Positions 54,150 through 64,000 of a stretch of DNA of 64,000 bases are shown here, piece by piece. The notes under the pieces are model-generated. The model did not search any database. It was given only the letters and a program-made list of their open reading frames with translations, and was not told where the DNA came from. Each line of letters begins with the position of its first letter. Positions within the stretch are counted from its first letter, which is position 1. Source of the DNA: Nelumbo lutea (lineage: Eukaryota; Streptophyta; Magnoliopsida; Proteales; Nelumbonaceae); the NCBI GenBank assembly GCA_022828595.1, contig JAKGHH010000002.1, positions 110,434,855 to 110,498,854 of the forward strand. Reading direction: 5' to 3'. The position numbers and the translations under genes were made by a program.

Positions 54150-55930
54150 TAGTTTTAAGTGGGGATATATTTAGGTTTTGAGGTTTTTTAAGTTTACTAG
54201 GATCAAGTATATAGAAGACATTAGAATACACCCTCTTGAGGTCTAAGGTTTGGACAAATGATAGGGTGGTTTAATTTGGTGCATCAAAATGAAATCTTTC
54301 TTGTTTAACAATCAAATAAGTGAATTAGGTTATAATATTTGGCATACTAGATTTTTTGGGTCTCTATACTTGGTGGTAAAGTCTAATTGGTCAAAGAAGG
54401 TTTGGATGATAGATATTTATGGTTGATAAGGTCTAACCAATGAGATTTGCTAAAATAGAATATTGGCTTGATATTAAATGAAATGAGAGAATCTTAGGAT
54501 AAAATTAAGGGGTAATAGCATATAAGGGCGACTTTTGGGGTTTAATATCAATAAAAGTAATATTTTCAAAAATAGATTAACTTTTTAAAAATAATATCAA
54601 TAAAGGACAAAAACATTGTTCATCATTTTCTTCTTGTCATTTGTTCACCAGCGTTATCATCCATCGCCGCCCGCCACCGCTGTTTACTGCCGCCCGCCGC
54701 TGCCTCTGCCTCTGGCAAAATTGTTGGAGGTGGCCAAAGGCAAAGGTGGCGGCAACGGCGCTAGTGGTCATTCCTCTGCCCAACGCCGCCGTTGCCACCT
54801 CTGTCTCCACCCACCTCCGGCAACGTTGCCGGAGGCGGAGGTGGAGGTGGAGGTGGGCAGCGGCAACGGACGGGTGACGGTGGCGGGTGGTGGCAGGCGG
54901 CAGCGGACGGCGGCGCTGGTGAACAAATGACAAGAAGAAGATGATGAACAGTGTTTTTGTCATTTATTGATATTATTTTGAAAAAGTTAACCTATTTTTG
55001 ATATTTTTTAAAATATTACTTTTATTGATATTAAACCCCAAAAGTTGCCCTCATATGCTATTATCCTTAAAATTAATTTGGTGGGTAGGCATTTTTGAAT
55101 ATCCTAAATCTAACAGAATTTATGAATCTTTAATCGATGATGTGGTTTGAAAGATTTTGTTCAAATTAAGGTTTTAGCTTATGACTCGTCAACCAATGGA
55201 AATGCTTAAAACAAAATCTTATTTATTTTGGAAGGAAATGAAGGAATTTAATGTTAGAATTGGTTTGATGGGTTATTTTGAGGATTTTGAACTTAATGAG
55301 AGGGTTTTGGTTGCTTGAGTTATAATTTCTTGTGTATTTTAATCATAAACATCAAATTAAAATATCTGTTGATCAAACAGTTAAACAAAGAAATTTTGAA
55401 TTGAAATTTGCCATGTGGCATCAACTAAGATAAGGAGTCGGGTGGAAGGTCCAAATTTGAGAACTAATTTTGTTGATCTTGGTTATTTAAGTTTATTCAT
55501 CCAAGATTATCAAAATGGAATCTTGACATTTTTATGATTAATCGTCATAGATTTGATGTGGAATTTGGAGGTTGAATGTGTTGGATTTATTTTTGTGAGG
55601 TCAATATCTGAATATTACATAGATCGAGACCGTTGAAAAGAAAGTTGGTATAATAAATAGTGGATTTTTAGAGTTTGGTTATGAAATTCAACATGCAACT
55701 AAGTTCTAGTTTTGTGAGTCTAGGGATTATGTTTGATTAGAGTACTAAAGTTGATGTGGTGTTAGATATTGATCTTAATGTTCTCATTAATCAAATGTTA
55801 AATTTATTAATTTATTTTAGTCGTATGTTTGACATGTAGCTGGTATTGAAAATAGAAAATTTTATGTTCCAGTAAGTCTTAGGTTGATTTAGTTATGTCT
55901 TCAAGTTTTGGAGTCTCAAAATAAAGTATA
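54150..55930. repeat. Degenerate minisatellite of Helitron type, split by a foldback element
   Basis: Units with AAAATGAAATCTT, GAAATGAGAGAATCTTAGG and AAAACAAAATCTTATTT words, spaced by TTTTGGGTCTCTATACTTGG-like text, resemble the units in the Helitron at 32880-34060. No Helitron ends were found here, so it is a fragment. Confidence 0.45.
54508..55068. mobile_element. Foldback element with GC-rich core and 7-8-bp target duplication AAAATTA(A)
   Basis: AAAATTA lies at 54501-54507 and 55069-55075. The arms of about 150 bases (AGCATATAAGGGCGACTTTT on the left, AAAAGTTGCCCTCATATGCT on the right) extend through CATTTGTTCACCAGCG on the left and its complement on the right. Between them is a GC-rich stretch of GCCGCC / GGCGGC words (54660-54915) that is itself partly self-complementary. 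Mirror-image open frames on both strands result from this symmetry. A relative carrying an LRR kinase fragment is at 4467-5165. Confidence 0.75.
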
Positions 55931-55950
55931 AAAAGGTTTGATAAAGGGAT

Positions 55951-56199
55951 TCAGCAAAAATTGGATGCTAACACTCGCCCAAGGCGGTTTGAGTTCCCAA
56001 CCAACATATTCTTGATATATTTTGTTCTTATGACTTCTACCAATAAGTTCTTTTCATTTGTTAAAGTCATGTAACCAAGTTTTGCTAAGTGGCAACATTT
56101 GGCACTTTCCATCTCTGCGATCCCCTCTTCTATGAACATTGCTAATGAATGTAATCGATGATTTATCAAAATTTGGTTGCTGGCCCAATGCCTTTGCAA
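55951..56199 (-). pseudogene. LINE zf-RVT region fragment
   Basis: The minus strand reads LAKLGYMTLTNEKNLLVEVI then RTKYIKNMLV, close to the AKQxWRLLTNPNSLWxRVLKAKY pattern near the end of plant LINE reverse transcriptases. Nothing else of the element is recognisable next to it. Confidence 0.5.
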
Positions 56200-57511
56200 A
56201 TCTTGAAATGGTTTCTCAACTAAGAAGATAGGGACTTAGGGCCGGCTTCATTCTAGCATTAAGATCGATGGTTCATAGTGTATCATTCTCTCATGTAAGC
56301 TGAGCTGTTGTTGAAAGTATCATTTCTTCAATACAAGAGGAATTCTAACGGGTCATTTGATAACAGCTGAAGTTGCTGAACTGAAAGTCTTATTAGTTTT
56401 GTGTTTCAATTGTTAAAATAATTAAATAATAAATTTTTCTAAGATACAAATCTATCCAATTTCATTTTCATCTATTAAAGAGCCCATAACCTCCTTAAAA
56501 TCTTATGCACTAAAAGACAAAATGATAAGCATTTCAGTTCAGCACTTAAAGCCATCAAAAGCCAACTTTCCAAAACTTAAAAAAAAAAATAGTATTTTGA
56601 AATGTTTGAAATATTCTAGAATTTCCATAAAAGGTATTTGAGAAATGAATCATATGAAATAAATATAGATAAAAGGATAAAATAATAGGGGTGCAACTTG
56701 GGCGGTCCCAACTGGAGCTCACACCAACCCAACCTAAAACTTTACATGGGTTAGGCTTGAATTTTTTGTCCTCAGGCCCAAAATTTTGGATCTTTTATTT
56801 TTCAAACCGGGTCTGGATCTATCCCTTTGGTAGCTTGAACCCGACATAACCTTATTCTAACCAAAATTCAGCCCAACTATCACATTTATATATATATATG
56901 CATATATTTGCATAAATGTATAGGTTGGACTTGAATTGGGAAGATCAGGCTTGATCTTGGACTGGGACATTAGGCCTGGGTTGACTATAAACTCCTCCTC
57001 CAAGTTTTAAAACAGGGATTGATACACCTCGATAAACCTGAAGTGGGTGTATTGATACCCTGAACTTGCATTTCTTAATTTTAGTGTTTTTACAAAATTT
57101 CAAGAATCAATTTTATGTTATTATAAATCAACAAGAAAAGAGCTAAAAATACCTTGAATTAGGCATATCGTTGAGCAAAGATACGAGATATAGGGCATAT
57201 TGTTCCACTGTGCATAAAATTTTTTCATAAATTTAGATAATTTTTGTGAGATAAAATTACTCAATTTAAAAAAAAATTCAAATCCAAATGTCTTAGACCA
57301 GCCGAATATTTGTTTTTTTGTATTAATTAATTAATTAAATTTTGTTCTATTCTCTCACACACATTACACACCTTCTAGACCACCAAAAAGTAATAACTAG
57401 TAAGGAGACCCACCATAGATGACAAACAGGGAAGAAATTTCAGGGTCTGCCAACAGATGCTAACAACAAAAAAACAAAACGGTTTTCTGGCTTCTAGAAA
57501 TATTCCAAAAA
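56200..57511. repeat. Non-coding DNA with MITE and hAT-like fragments
   Basis: 56347-56575 is a second GTTTGATAACAGCTG MITE. 56687-57000 starts AGGGGTGCAACTTGGGCG and is related to the element at 2147. 57000-57225 has GTTTTAAAACAGGGATTGAT and AGATACGAGATATAGGGC, related to the CGATAC element at 24918. Confidence 0.5.
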
Positions 57512-57976
57512 AAAACGGACTTCTACAATCTAGAAACCCAAACAAACCACTAGTCCACTTAAGTCTGCCGCCTCCTGTCATACTCCTACCAGTCCCAGAC
57601 TCCGATTCGGAACCGGAAACAACAAAATCGCTTATTATATTAAAGAGACAATAAGAACAGAGCAATCCACTGACCGAACCACAACCACTACTCCTCAATT
57701 CTCGTCCTCATCCTCAGCTGTAGACATTAGACAGACATCGATCGTCAGGAAGTGATGAAAGAGATGATGGGCCATCTCCAAAGCTCGAGCTTTTCTTCTT
57801 CCTCTTCGATCAGCAGCAACAGCAGCATAGGGAAGGCTTCGAGGAGATTGGGAAGGCGGTGCATGACGATGGGGAAGCAGCAGAGGACGCGGTTCTACAT
57901 CCTACGTCGTTGCATCACCATCTTACTCTGCTGGCACGACCACGCCATTCGTGACTAGTTTTGCTTTTACTGCACT
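57512..57976. repeat. Right arm of the inverted duplication containing RTFL copy 2
   Basis: It matches the reverse complement of 1-518 from about GGACTTCTA through the leader and coding region to TTTTGCTTTTACTGCACT. It lacks the insertion of about 37-40 bases seen at 333-372. TTATTATATTAAAGAG upstream of the gene is conserved in both arms and may hold the TATA element. Confidence 0.85.
57755..57958 (+). CDS. RTFL: RTFL/DVL small polypeptide, copy 2
   Basis: 67 codons in one exon. It has a short N-terminus (MKEMMGHLQ), a serine run shorter than in copy 1, then SRRLGRRCMTMGKQQRTRFY and ILRRCITILLCWHD, the complete RTFL domain including the conserved D after CWH. I chose the ATG at 57755; the in-frame GTG upstream is unlikely. 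Family members act as small membrane-associated regulators of organ shape and are often redundant. Both the leader and the coding frame are intact, and this copy looks the more conventional of the two. Expression cannot be judged. Confidence 0.9.
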   Translation: MKEMMGHLQSSSFSSSSSISSNSSIGKASRRLGRRCMTMGKQQRTRFYILRRCITILLCWHDHAIRD

Positions 57977-58560
57977 GTAACCCCACCTCCTCCAACCTGG
58001 CTGGCTTCCCTTCCGGAGCTACCTTAGCACCAGCAGAGACTGAAAGTCTGAAACCCCTCCATCAATCAATCAATCTCCGCTTCAGCTTCAGCTTCAGCTT
58101 TCTTTCTTTTCTTGTAGAATTGAAGATGGTGCTCTCGAGAGGTTGTTGATTGAGCCTCGGCGATGGTGGTGGAACGTCGAAGCAAGAACATCACTCATGT
58201 TGATCAATGGAACGATTCAGATATTGATGATATTTCAATGTATGTCTGCTAATAACTAATTAAAACTATTTACAGTTTCCTAGAGTTTCTTTCAACAAAC
58301 AATTTCATGGCCGGGTTAGAAGTTTAGAACTTAGAACTTCTAATCCAACTTTACCCTTGGAGGATTTCATCGGAGAGAGTTCCTGACTTTAGAAGGATGA
58401 ATTGAACTTGGGATTGGCCAACAGAAACGATTTCGATTTCAGAATCGTTGAAATCAGTGGAATCTGGTTCGCCTAATCGCTTGATTTAGAAATCATCGTG
58501 AAAAACGAGGCATTTTAATTCTCTAAAACGAAGGTATTACTTGAACACCCCCCCCCCCAA
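57977..58560 (+). other. 3' flank of RTFL copy 2, unassigned
   Basis: It contains an (AATC)n-like run (58062-58073), a (CTTCAG)n run (58080-58101) and a 29-codon ATG frame at 58163-58252 that matches nothing I know. A C-run is at 58549-58558. The first part may be untranslated sequence of RTFL copy 2. Confidence 0.35.
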
Positions 58561-58577
58561 CACAACATACAACACGA

Positions 58578-58697
58578 TGTAATGAACCTTAACCCAACCC
58601 AATCCAATCTGAAGGTGAATACTAGGTTGGTTCAGGTTGTAACGAACCTTAACCCAACCCAATCCAACCTGAAGGTGAATACTAGGTTGGTTCAGAT
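58578..58697. repeat. Tandem repeat, two copies of a 60-base unit
   Basis: GTAATGAACCTTAACCCAAC recurs exactly 60 bases later as GTAACGAACCTTAACCCAAC. Both are followed by CAATCCAATCTGAAGG or CAATCCAACCTGAAGG and ACTAGGTTGGTTCAG. It lies in the interior of a hAT-like degenerate element. Confidence 0.85.
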
Positions 58698-58699
58698 TG

Positions 58700-59214
58700 G
58701 GATTGGAGTTGGGTTGGTCCGATTCTTCCACTTGTACATACTTTCAGAAAATATTAATCTCATTTCTTCAAGGGTTGGCCCATTATATTTAGCTTTAATT
58801 AACATCAATATATTAGAAACAAAATTTGTTAATTAAGAGCATTATATTTAGCCCATTGTATAGAGCTGAGGGTTGGATAGTCAGAAATTTGTCAATAATA
58901 ATAATAATAATAATAATAAAAGAGTGTTTGACGAATAGAAGTGTATATATTGAGATGGATATAATCATTAGTTATAAGAAAATTTAATAACTCTAATAGA
59001 TGATAAAATGAGATAAAGTATAATATCCAAAAAGACACTATAGCGAAAAAACCTTGATCAATCAAAACCATCATAAATTATGATGAAAATCCACGTGATT
59101 AGTAACCATGGATATGATGCTTTTTGATTTGGTATATGTCTTTTCGGCCACATAGTTGAACCCATAATTCGGTCATATCCATGGAAGACCACAACACCTG
59201 TAAGAAAAAGTGTT
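58700..59214. other. Non-coding stretch with an (AAT)n microsatellite
   Basis: (AAT)n lies at about 58895-58919. A GATATGATGC / TCATATCCATGG inverted pair lies at 59108-59184. No gene. Confidence 0.45.
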
Positions 59215-59370
59215 TGGTTACTTTTGAAGGGGTTAGCAAGAAGAGTAGATAAACCAAAAATGGCATGGGTGAAAGTAGTATAGAATGATTTAAATGCTCA
59301 TAATTTAAAAAAACAAAAAGATAGGACAATTAAGCAGGATGGCATGGGGAAACAGATTCATGTAACTAGC
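59215..59370 (+). pseudogene. LINE 3'-end remnant
   Basis: The plus strand reads LARRVDKPKMAWVKVV, a stop, then NDLNAHNL ... GKQIHVTS. This resembles RGRPKKTWxEVVKxDLxxxxL...WRxxIHVADP near the C-terminus of a common plant LINE group. It is short and broken. Confidence 0.45.
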
Positions 59371-59431
59371 TCATACTGTATAGTTGGATAATGCTTAGGT
59401 GTTGATGAGGATGCTATTTAGGCAATTTGGA

Positions 59432-59590
59432 TTCTGTTCTCACATCATCCTCACAACCCTTGCAGCTATGTATTGAAAACATTGCCATCGCCATGCATAT
59501 TTATATGTTTCTATTCATGGGGAGAGATTCTCAATGCATGGCCATAATGGCTGTTGTGATGGATTTTGTGAGGAAGAAATCCAAATTCCT
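59432..59590. mobile_element. Short foldback element, AACATTGCC / GGAGAGATTCTC variant
   Basis: TCTGTTCTCACATCATCCTC on the left and GATGGATTTTGTGAGGAAGA on the right are diverged inverted arms. GTATTGAAAACATTG and GAGATTCTCAATGCATG are the inner arms. It belongs to the family of 35557-35736. Confidence 0.5.
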
Positions 59591-60171
59591 TGAAACCTAA
59601 ATTTGGAAGGGTTTTTCTATTAAGAAAATTGAACTAACCTCACTCACAATTGGTCCAATTATCCGTAGTGTAATAAAAGACAAATGCCCTTTTCTTTCAA
59701 TAGAAAAATGATCACTAGATGAGTTAATAGTCAACACCATTGTAGTCTCATTATATTAGAGACATATGCACCGAGCATAAGTAGACAACCTTGTTGCACC
59801 TCCTCATTGCCTAGACACACTTATGTGTGGAAGGAAATACCAAATGACCTTGAAAACCTAAATAGATGTTATTAGTCATTCAAGATGGAAGGAATTTATG
59901 GTGCCCAAGAGATTCCAACATTCGACATAGACTACCAACGCACACCTAAAGAAAGTTGTCAGAGAAATATGCAAGTTAAAGAAGAATCCCATTACTCCAC
60001 CGTTTTTCACAAAGACACCAACATACAAGTGGTTCAATTAGCAACTCATAGGTTAATACATTACGATATCAGATTACTAATGAGTTGTGGGAGAGATACT
60101 AAATGACACACTAGTGTTATAAATGGTTCAAGGTGATTTATGTTCAATGTACATAAAACATTTTTTATTTT
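59591..60171. other. Non-coding stretch, nothing recognised
   Basis: A 73-codon ATG frame (59885-60106) has no recognisable motif. I do not call it. Confidence 0.35.
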
Positions 60172-61875
60172 AAATGGCAGGTTTCTTAAATTACCTTTAC
60201 TGTTTAGATAATTGACAAGTTGTATCCTTACTATTTAACTATTGTCTTAAACCATTCCTACTGTTCTACATCTATCCCTGTTAGCCTTCATTAATATTCT
60301 GTCAAAATCCATAAACATATAACACTGCACGATGTTTATATTTTTTAAAATCCAATATTACCCTTGTCCCCTTCAGAAGTTTTTTTAAAATTTGCCCTTT
60401 ATCATTTCATTTCTTTGTGAAAGATGGTAGTAATCAAAATCTTGGACCCCAATAGAATGATACCATTTCTAACCATTCCAATCCATCGATCGCCATGTTT
60501 AGTATCCATATTCATTCTATGGATACCAACAAGCTCCCGTCAACTCTACTTCCGTAAACCCTAACCATAACATTCAAGAACGCCAAGGCATCATCCACCT
60601 TTTTCACAGTGTTTCCCGCCGTTCAACTTCCCTCTCACCAAACCCTGACATTCAAAGCACCATCGAGCCTTTCGTTGTTGCGGTTCCAAATCACTCGTCT
60701 TCTGATGATTTTATCCGCTTCTGTGGTTCTTACATCGATAGGGTCATGGAGACGCTTCTCATCAGGTAGAGGTGCACAATCTTTTCTCTTGGTTGTTCAA
60801 CATCAGCATTGAATTGAAGGCATTCAACCACTCGACCTTCTCTTTTAATCTTGATTTACTTGTCAGAAATGATGGGATGGAGGACCAATACAACGTCTTG
60901 ATTAAGCTTGTTGATCAGAAGAATGTTGATAACTTCAACAATCTTAATGGACGGTGCTTCTCATCTATGGAGGTCAATGTTCTAGCTTTCTTTTTACGAA
61001 TCGGTAGCATTTAGTAATTAATTTTATCTTTTGAGGCTTTATGTTGTTTGTTGAGTTGCAGGTTGAGGTATGTCATATCCTCTTAACAATTTCTGTAGAA
61101 TATAGGGAATTAATAAGGATTTCTGGAATGCCGCCGGTGGGATTTATGGAGTTACCGACCTTCCTTGCTTGCCTCGTTGAGATTTTTGCATTCTCTACAA
61201 GTCCATTTTTGTTTTGTGAGAATGGAAGTATGGAACCTCTTTCTTGATTAAGACTTCTCGAATTTTCAAAAAGATTGGACCAAGATACTTGCCCTTGCTT
61301 TCTCCAAAATCAGCACCAGAGCTGCCTAGTTATTACAAGAATCCAAATTAGAGAGAGAGAGAGAAAATAACTAGACAAGAGAGAGAGAGACTAAAGGAAA
61401 GGGGGGAGGTGATACAGATCAGTCACATAAAACAAGAGTAGGGAAAGAGATGTGGGAGGTGACCACTGTGAGAGGGAATGAGAGAGAATGTAAAAAAATG
61501 GTGAAGATGATTCAGTCTTCCCTCCCCTGTTCTGCCATCGCTGCCGCAACTCTAACCTGTGGCGGTAGCAACTTGTTGAAGAAACACTATTTCTACAATA
61601 AAAAATGTAAAAAAATGTGTGAATAGCACTTTTACAATAAAAAATGTTGAAGAAACACTATTTCTAGTCGCCACACCGCTGATCGGAAGTTGTAGCAACA
61701 ATCTACGGGTTTTTTACTTAAAGGCAAAATGTACATCTCATATGTTTTGTTACAATTTAACAAACGATGGTAATTATCAAAAAAAGTAGGAGTGATTTAA
61801 GACAATAGTTAAATAGTAAGGATATTGTTTGTTAATTAATTAAATAGTAGGGGTAGTTTAAAAAATTTACCCTAT
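60172..61875 (+). mobile_element. Element with about 100-bp inverted ends carrying a BRIZ-type gene fragment
   Basis: The left end TTTCTTAAATTACCTTTACT then GTATCCTTACTATTTAACTA and TTGTCTTAAACCATTCCTAC (60185-60275) is mirrored, at roughly 75-80 percent by eye, at 61755-61870. The core TCCTTACTATTTAACTATTG is identical in both arms. Between them lies host-derived exon-intron sequence (60495-61250), a GA-rich stretch (61350-61490), and a block TGTTGAAGAAACACTATTTC present twice (61576 and 61645). It resembles a Pack-type (gene-capturing) DNA element. No target duplication was found, so two separate MITEs flanking a pseudogene remain possible. Confidence 0.55.
60495..61250 (+). pseudogene. 5' fragment of a BRIZ/BRAP2-type ubiquitin ligase gene, introns retained
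   Basis: An ATG at 60495 begins MFSIHIHSMDTNKLP (family MFxLRVHSVD). A frameshift then leads into NIQERQGIIHLFHSV and FVVAVPNHSSSDDFIRFCGS (to 60765). An intron with GT and CAG ends (60766-60866) is followed by RNDGMEDQYNVLIKLVDQKN and NLNGRCFSSME (60867-60972). A second GT-AG intron (60973-61061) leads to VEVCHILLTISVEYRELI and PPVGFMELPTFLACLV. These are the BRAP2 domain and the beginning of the RING finger. The first RING cysteine is phenylalanine here, and the frame is lost afterwards. The RING, UBP-type zinc finger and coiled coil are missing. Plant BRIZ1/BRIZ2 form an E3 ligase needed for germination. Retained introns show DNA-level copying rather than retroposition. Confidence 0.78.
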
Positions 61876-63312
61876 TTCAAATTTTCATTTAATTGCACTA
61901 TATTATCTAATTATGCAATTACAATTCCCTTCTAATGGTAAAGGGAATTTTTTTGTCAATGTGATCATGCAAAAAGGGGGAAATGACATTACACACATGA
62001 CTAAGACCAAAATAAACAATTAGCGATAGTTTTTCCATTATCCAACGAGAGAGGATCACAAAGGATCTTTTATATGGGAAGACCAATACCTCAGGACATA
62101 CCCAATATCACATAGGATTGGCCCAAGCCAGCACAATTCATCATCTAATGTGCAACCACAACGTAGCAATAGTAACATTGCTTTGGTTGCTTGTTATGGT
62201 TGTAATTATGTTGATATTCAAGATTATGAAGTAGATTTCTGAAGTGTTGAATGTGAATTATCTAACAATACTCTTTCGTTTGCACTTTTAAATATGTATA
62301 AACTCTTATGACAACATAGGTCAAGTACTAACTAATTTATACACTTGTTATGAACATTTATGTGAATATTCAGATGTTTCAATGATAGAATGTAATAGCA
62401 TTAGTTATGTACATGTTTGAGTGGTTTCAATTGGTTAATTTGGTTCTACTTCATGATGAATTTCCCCAACTATTTGGGCATTAAAGCTCTATTACGTAGG
62501 TTTGAAAATAGGTTTTGTTGATTTATATCTCTCCTAGTGGTTCCTATAACTATGAGTGGTCACCATTGTTAATAAATGGCTCTTTACGTTCAAAATAATA
62601 TTTCCCACTTTGTCAAATTTGATGGACCAAGTAAAAGGCAAGTATGCATTACCTGTATAGGGTGTTACTTGAAACATCCAACCAAACAGCATATCCAATA
62701 AATGTTTAAGGTAGTTAGGGGTTAAGGCATGATGCCTGTATAGGGAGCCATGATTGAAGTTTAGGAAGGATTAGTAGTTAGGGGTTGTTAAGGCATGATA
62801 GACAGAAGATGTGATTTTCTTGCAATACAAATGTAATTAGATCCAAATTTAATTTGTTTATATTTGAATTCGAATTGAATTATATGAATAAATTATTAAT
62901 ATAGTATTCAACCAAGTTCAATTATTAATACAACACTCAACCAAATTCAAATCGAATTATATCTAAAAGTGATCAAAATATTGTATGTTATTATTAAAAT
63001 GAATTAAAAATTACATATATAAAACTTGAACCTATGACAATTTAGTAAAAATACAACATTCAATCAATTCCAGTGATAGATTATAAAAAACCTCCAATGA
63101 TGGATATAATATAAATTTTAAGTATATATGAACATATATAAAATCAAATTGAATTGGATTATATCGAATTGAATAGGGATAAATTCATATTTGATCCAAT
63201 TATAAATGGATCAAATTCAGATAATGGGATGCCATTTGCAGCCCTTTAGTAATGAATGATGGAGATGTGGTCAAAACTATTGTTTCTTAGGATTCTGGAT
63301 CACCTGTGCATG
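61876..63312. other. Non-coding stretch, degenerate hAT-like sequence at 62830-63230
   Basis: Words such as ATTCGAATTGAATTATA and AATTGGATTATATCGAATTG resemble the element at 18279, but no ends are clear. A short direct repeat (GTAGTTAGGGGTTAAGGCATG-like) occurs near 62713 and 62775. Confidence 0.4.
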
Positions 63313-63475
63313 AGAACTCTGTTCACGTCTACCCACAACACACTACCCCTGTAAATTGGGAACATCTCCTCCTGCATAATACCATGCAGGAAGAATAAAT
63401 ATTTTCCATATTTGACTGCGATGTTATGTGGATAAACGTGGGCAGAGTTTGTGTTGACAGGAGATTTGGACTCCT
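63313..63475. mobile_element. Short foldback element
   Basis: The arms CGTCTACCCACAACACACTA and a diverged complement (ATGTGGATAAACGTGGGCAG) enclose TTGGGAACATCTCC and a CCTGCATAATACCATGCAGG hairpin. It is a family member of 35557-35736. Confidence 0.5.
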
Positions 63476-63727
63476 TTCTTAGCGTTTATTCCTGGTGTTT
63501 TAAAGTGTGTTGTATTATGAATTGGTTGTATCCTACCATCATGTACGCACATACATATAAAATATTCTTATCTAACGGTTTAAATCACTGATGTGAAAAA
63601 GATTCAAGCATTAGGGACTTTTGCACGACATGGAGTTGGATCGGATATGGGGAAGAAAACAACGAAAGAAAAAAGAGGAACCAACAAAATTTGAACTTGA
63701 GCTAATGGATTCAAGTGCAATGTCTTA

Positions 63728-64000
63728 CGCCCTGTTCGGTTTTTGGTAAGTTACTTATCCGGTAAATGCACTTACCCAGGTAAGTCTTTCCCGAGAAACA
63801 CTTACCCGGGTAAATACATTTACTCATGTTCTTTTATTTCCCATGCAAACAAGACAATGACCATTTTAGCCATAAAAATCCATTATTACAAAGGGCATTT
63901 TTGTCCTATTCCAGTATTGACAACTTTCCTCTAAGGTGAGAAAGTTATTTACCCACCTAGGAGATGGGCATCACTTACCTGGGTAAGTGGTACCTAGGAA
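63728..64000. mobile_element. MITE of the GGTAAATGCACTTA family, cut by the window end
   Basis: It starts near CCCTGTTCGGTTTTTGGTAA and contains GGTAAATGCACTTACCCAGG, AGACAATGACCATTTTAGCC and, before the window end, CACTTACCTGGGTAAGTGGT. It is the least diverged of three copies. Confidence 0.65.

Noticed and set aside
54616..54963. Overlapping 80-108-codon frames on both strands with proline/alanine/glycine-rich products
   Set aside because: They mirror each other because the foldback element is self-complementary. The composition is simple-repeat like and no domain is present.

Overview
This is a plant nuclear window, almost certainly from an angiosperm. The evidence is protein families found only in land plants (RTFL/DVL small polypeptides, a DUF620 protein, a KMD-type kelch F-box protein), spliced genes with GT-AG and GC-AG introns, plant-type TATA and G-box elements, and AT-rich intergenic DNA full of nested hAT-like MITEs, a Helitron, solo LTRs and LINE relics. 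Nothing bacterial or viral was seen. I cannot name the species.

Only four genes look intact. An RTFL/DVL gene lies at the left edge (minus). A three-exon DUF620 gene spans 6122-11135 (minus), with a 3.8 kb GC-AG second intron. A single-exon KMD/KFB-type F-box/kelch gene lies at 43871-44905 (plus), with a TATA box and a palindromic G-box upstream. A second RTFL/DVL gene lies at 57755-57958 (plus) and is an inverted duplicate of the first. Three further coding relics are recognisable. The first exon of an LRR receptor kinase (about 4.7-4.9 kb) sits inside a foldback element. A DUF863-like fragment (49.4-50.0 kb) has one in-frame stop. The 5' part of a BRIZ/BRAP2-type gene (60.5-61.2 kb) keeps its introns and lies between inverted repeats.

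Layout: 0-0.5 kb RTFL copy 1; 0.5-4.4 kb MITEs; 4.4-5.2 kb foldback element with the LRR kinase fragment; 6.1-11.1 kb DUF620 gene with transposons in its introns; 11.6-24.9 kb nested hAT-like elements and a decayed LINE; 24.9-34.1 kb extremely AT-rich repeats, including a Helitron of about 3.9 kb interrupted by a hAT-like element; 34.7-35.3 kb complete solo LTR; 36-42.5 kb MITEs and a local segmental duplication; 43.4-44.9 kb F-box gene; 45.9-46.4 kb second LTR; 47-47.5 kb LINE RNase H relic; 49.4-50 kb DUF863-like relic; 54.2-56.2 kb Helitron-like minisatellite split by a foldback element, then a LINE relic; 57.5-58.0 kb RTFL copy 2; 60.2-61.9 kb gene-capturing element; MITEs to the end.

The genes are not functionally linked. 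The main interest is structural: the long-range inverted RTFL duplication, two elements carrying host gene fragments, and a stack of insertions whose order can be read from 5-bp and 8-bp target duplications and from one paralogous empty site. All family names come from remembered motifs, not from database searches.
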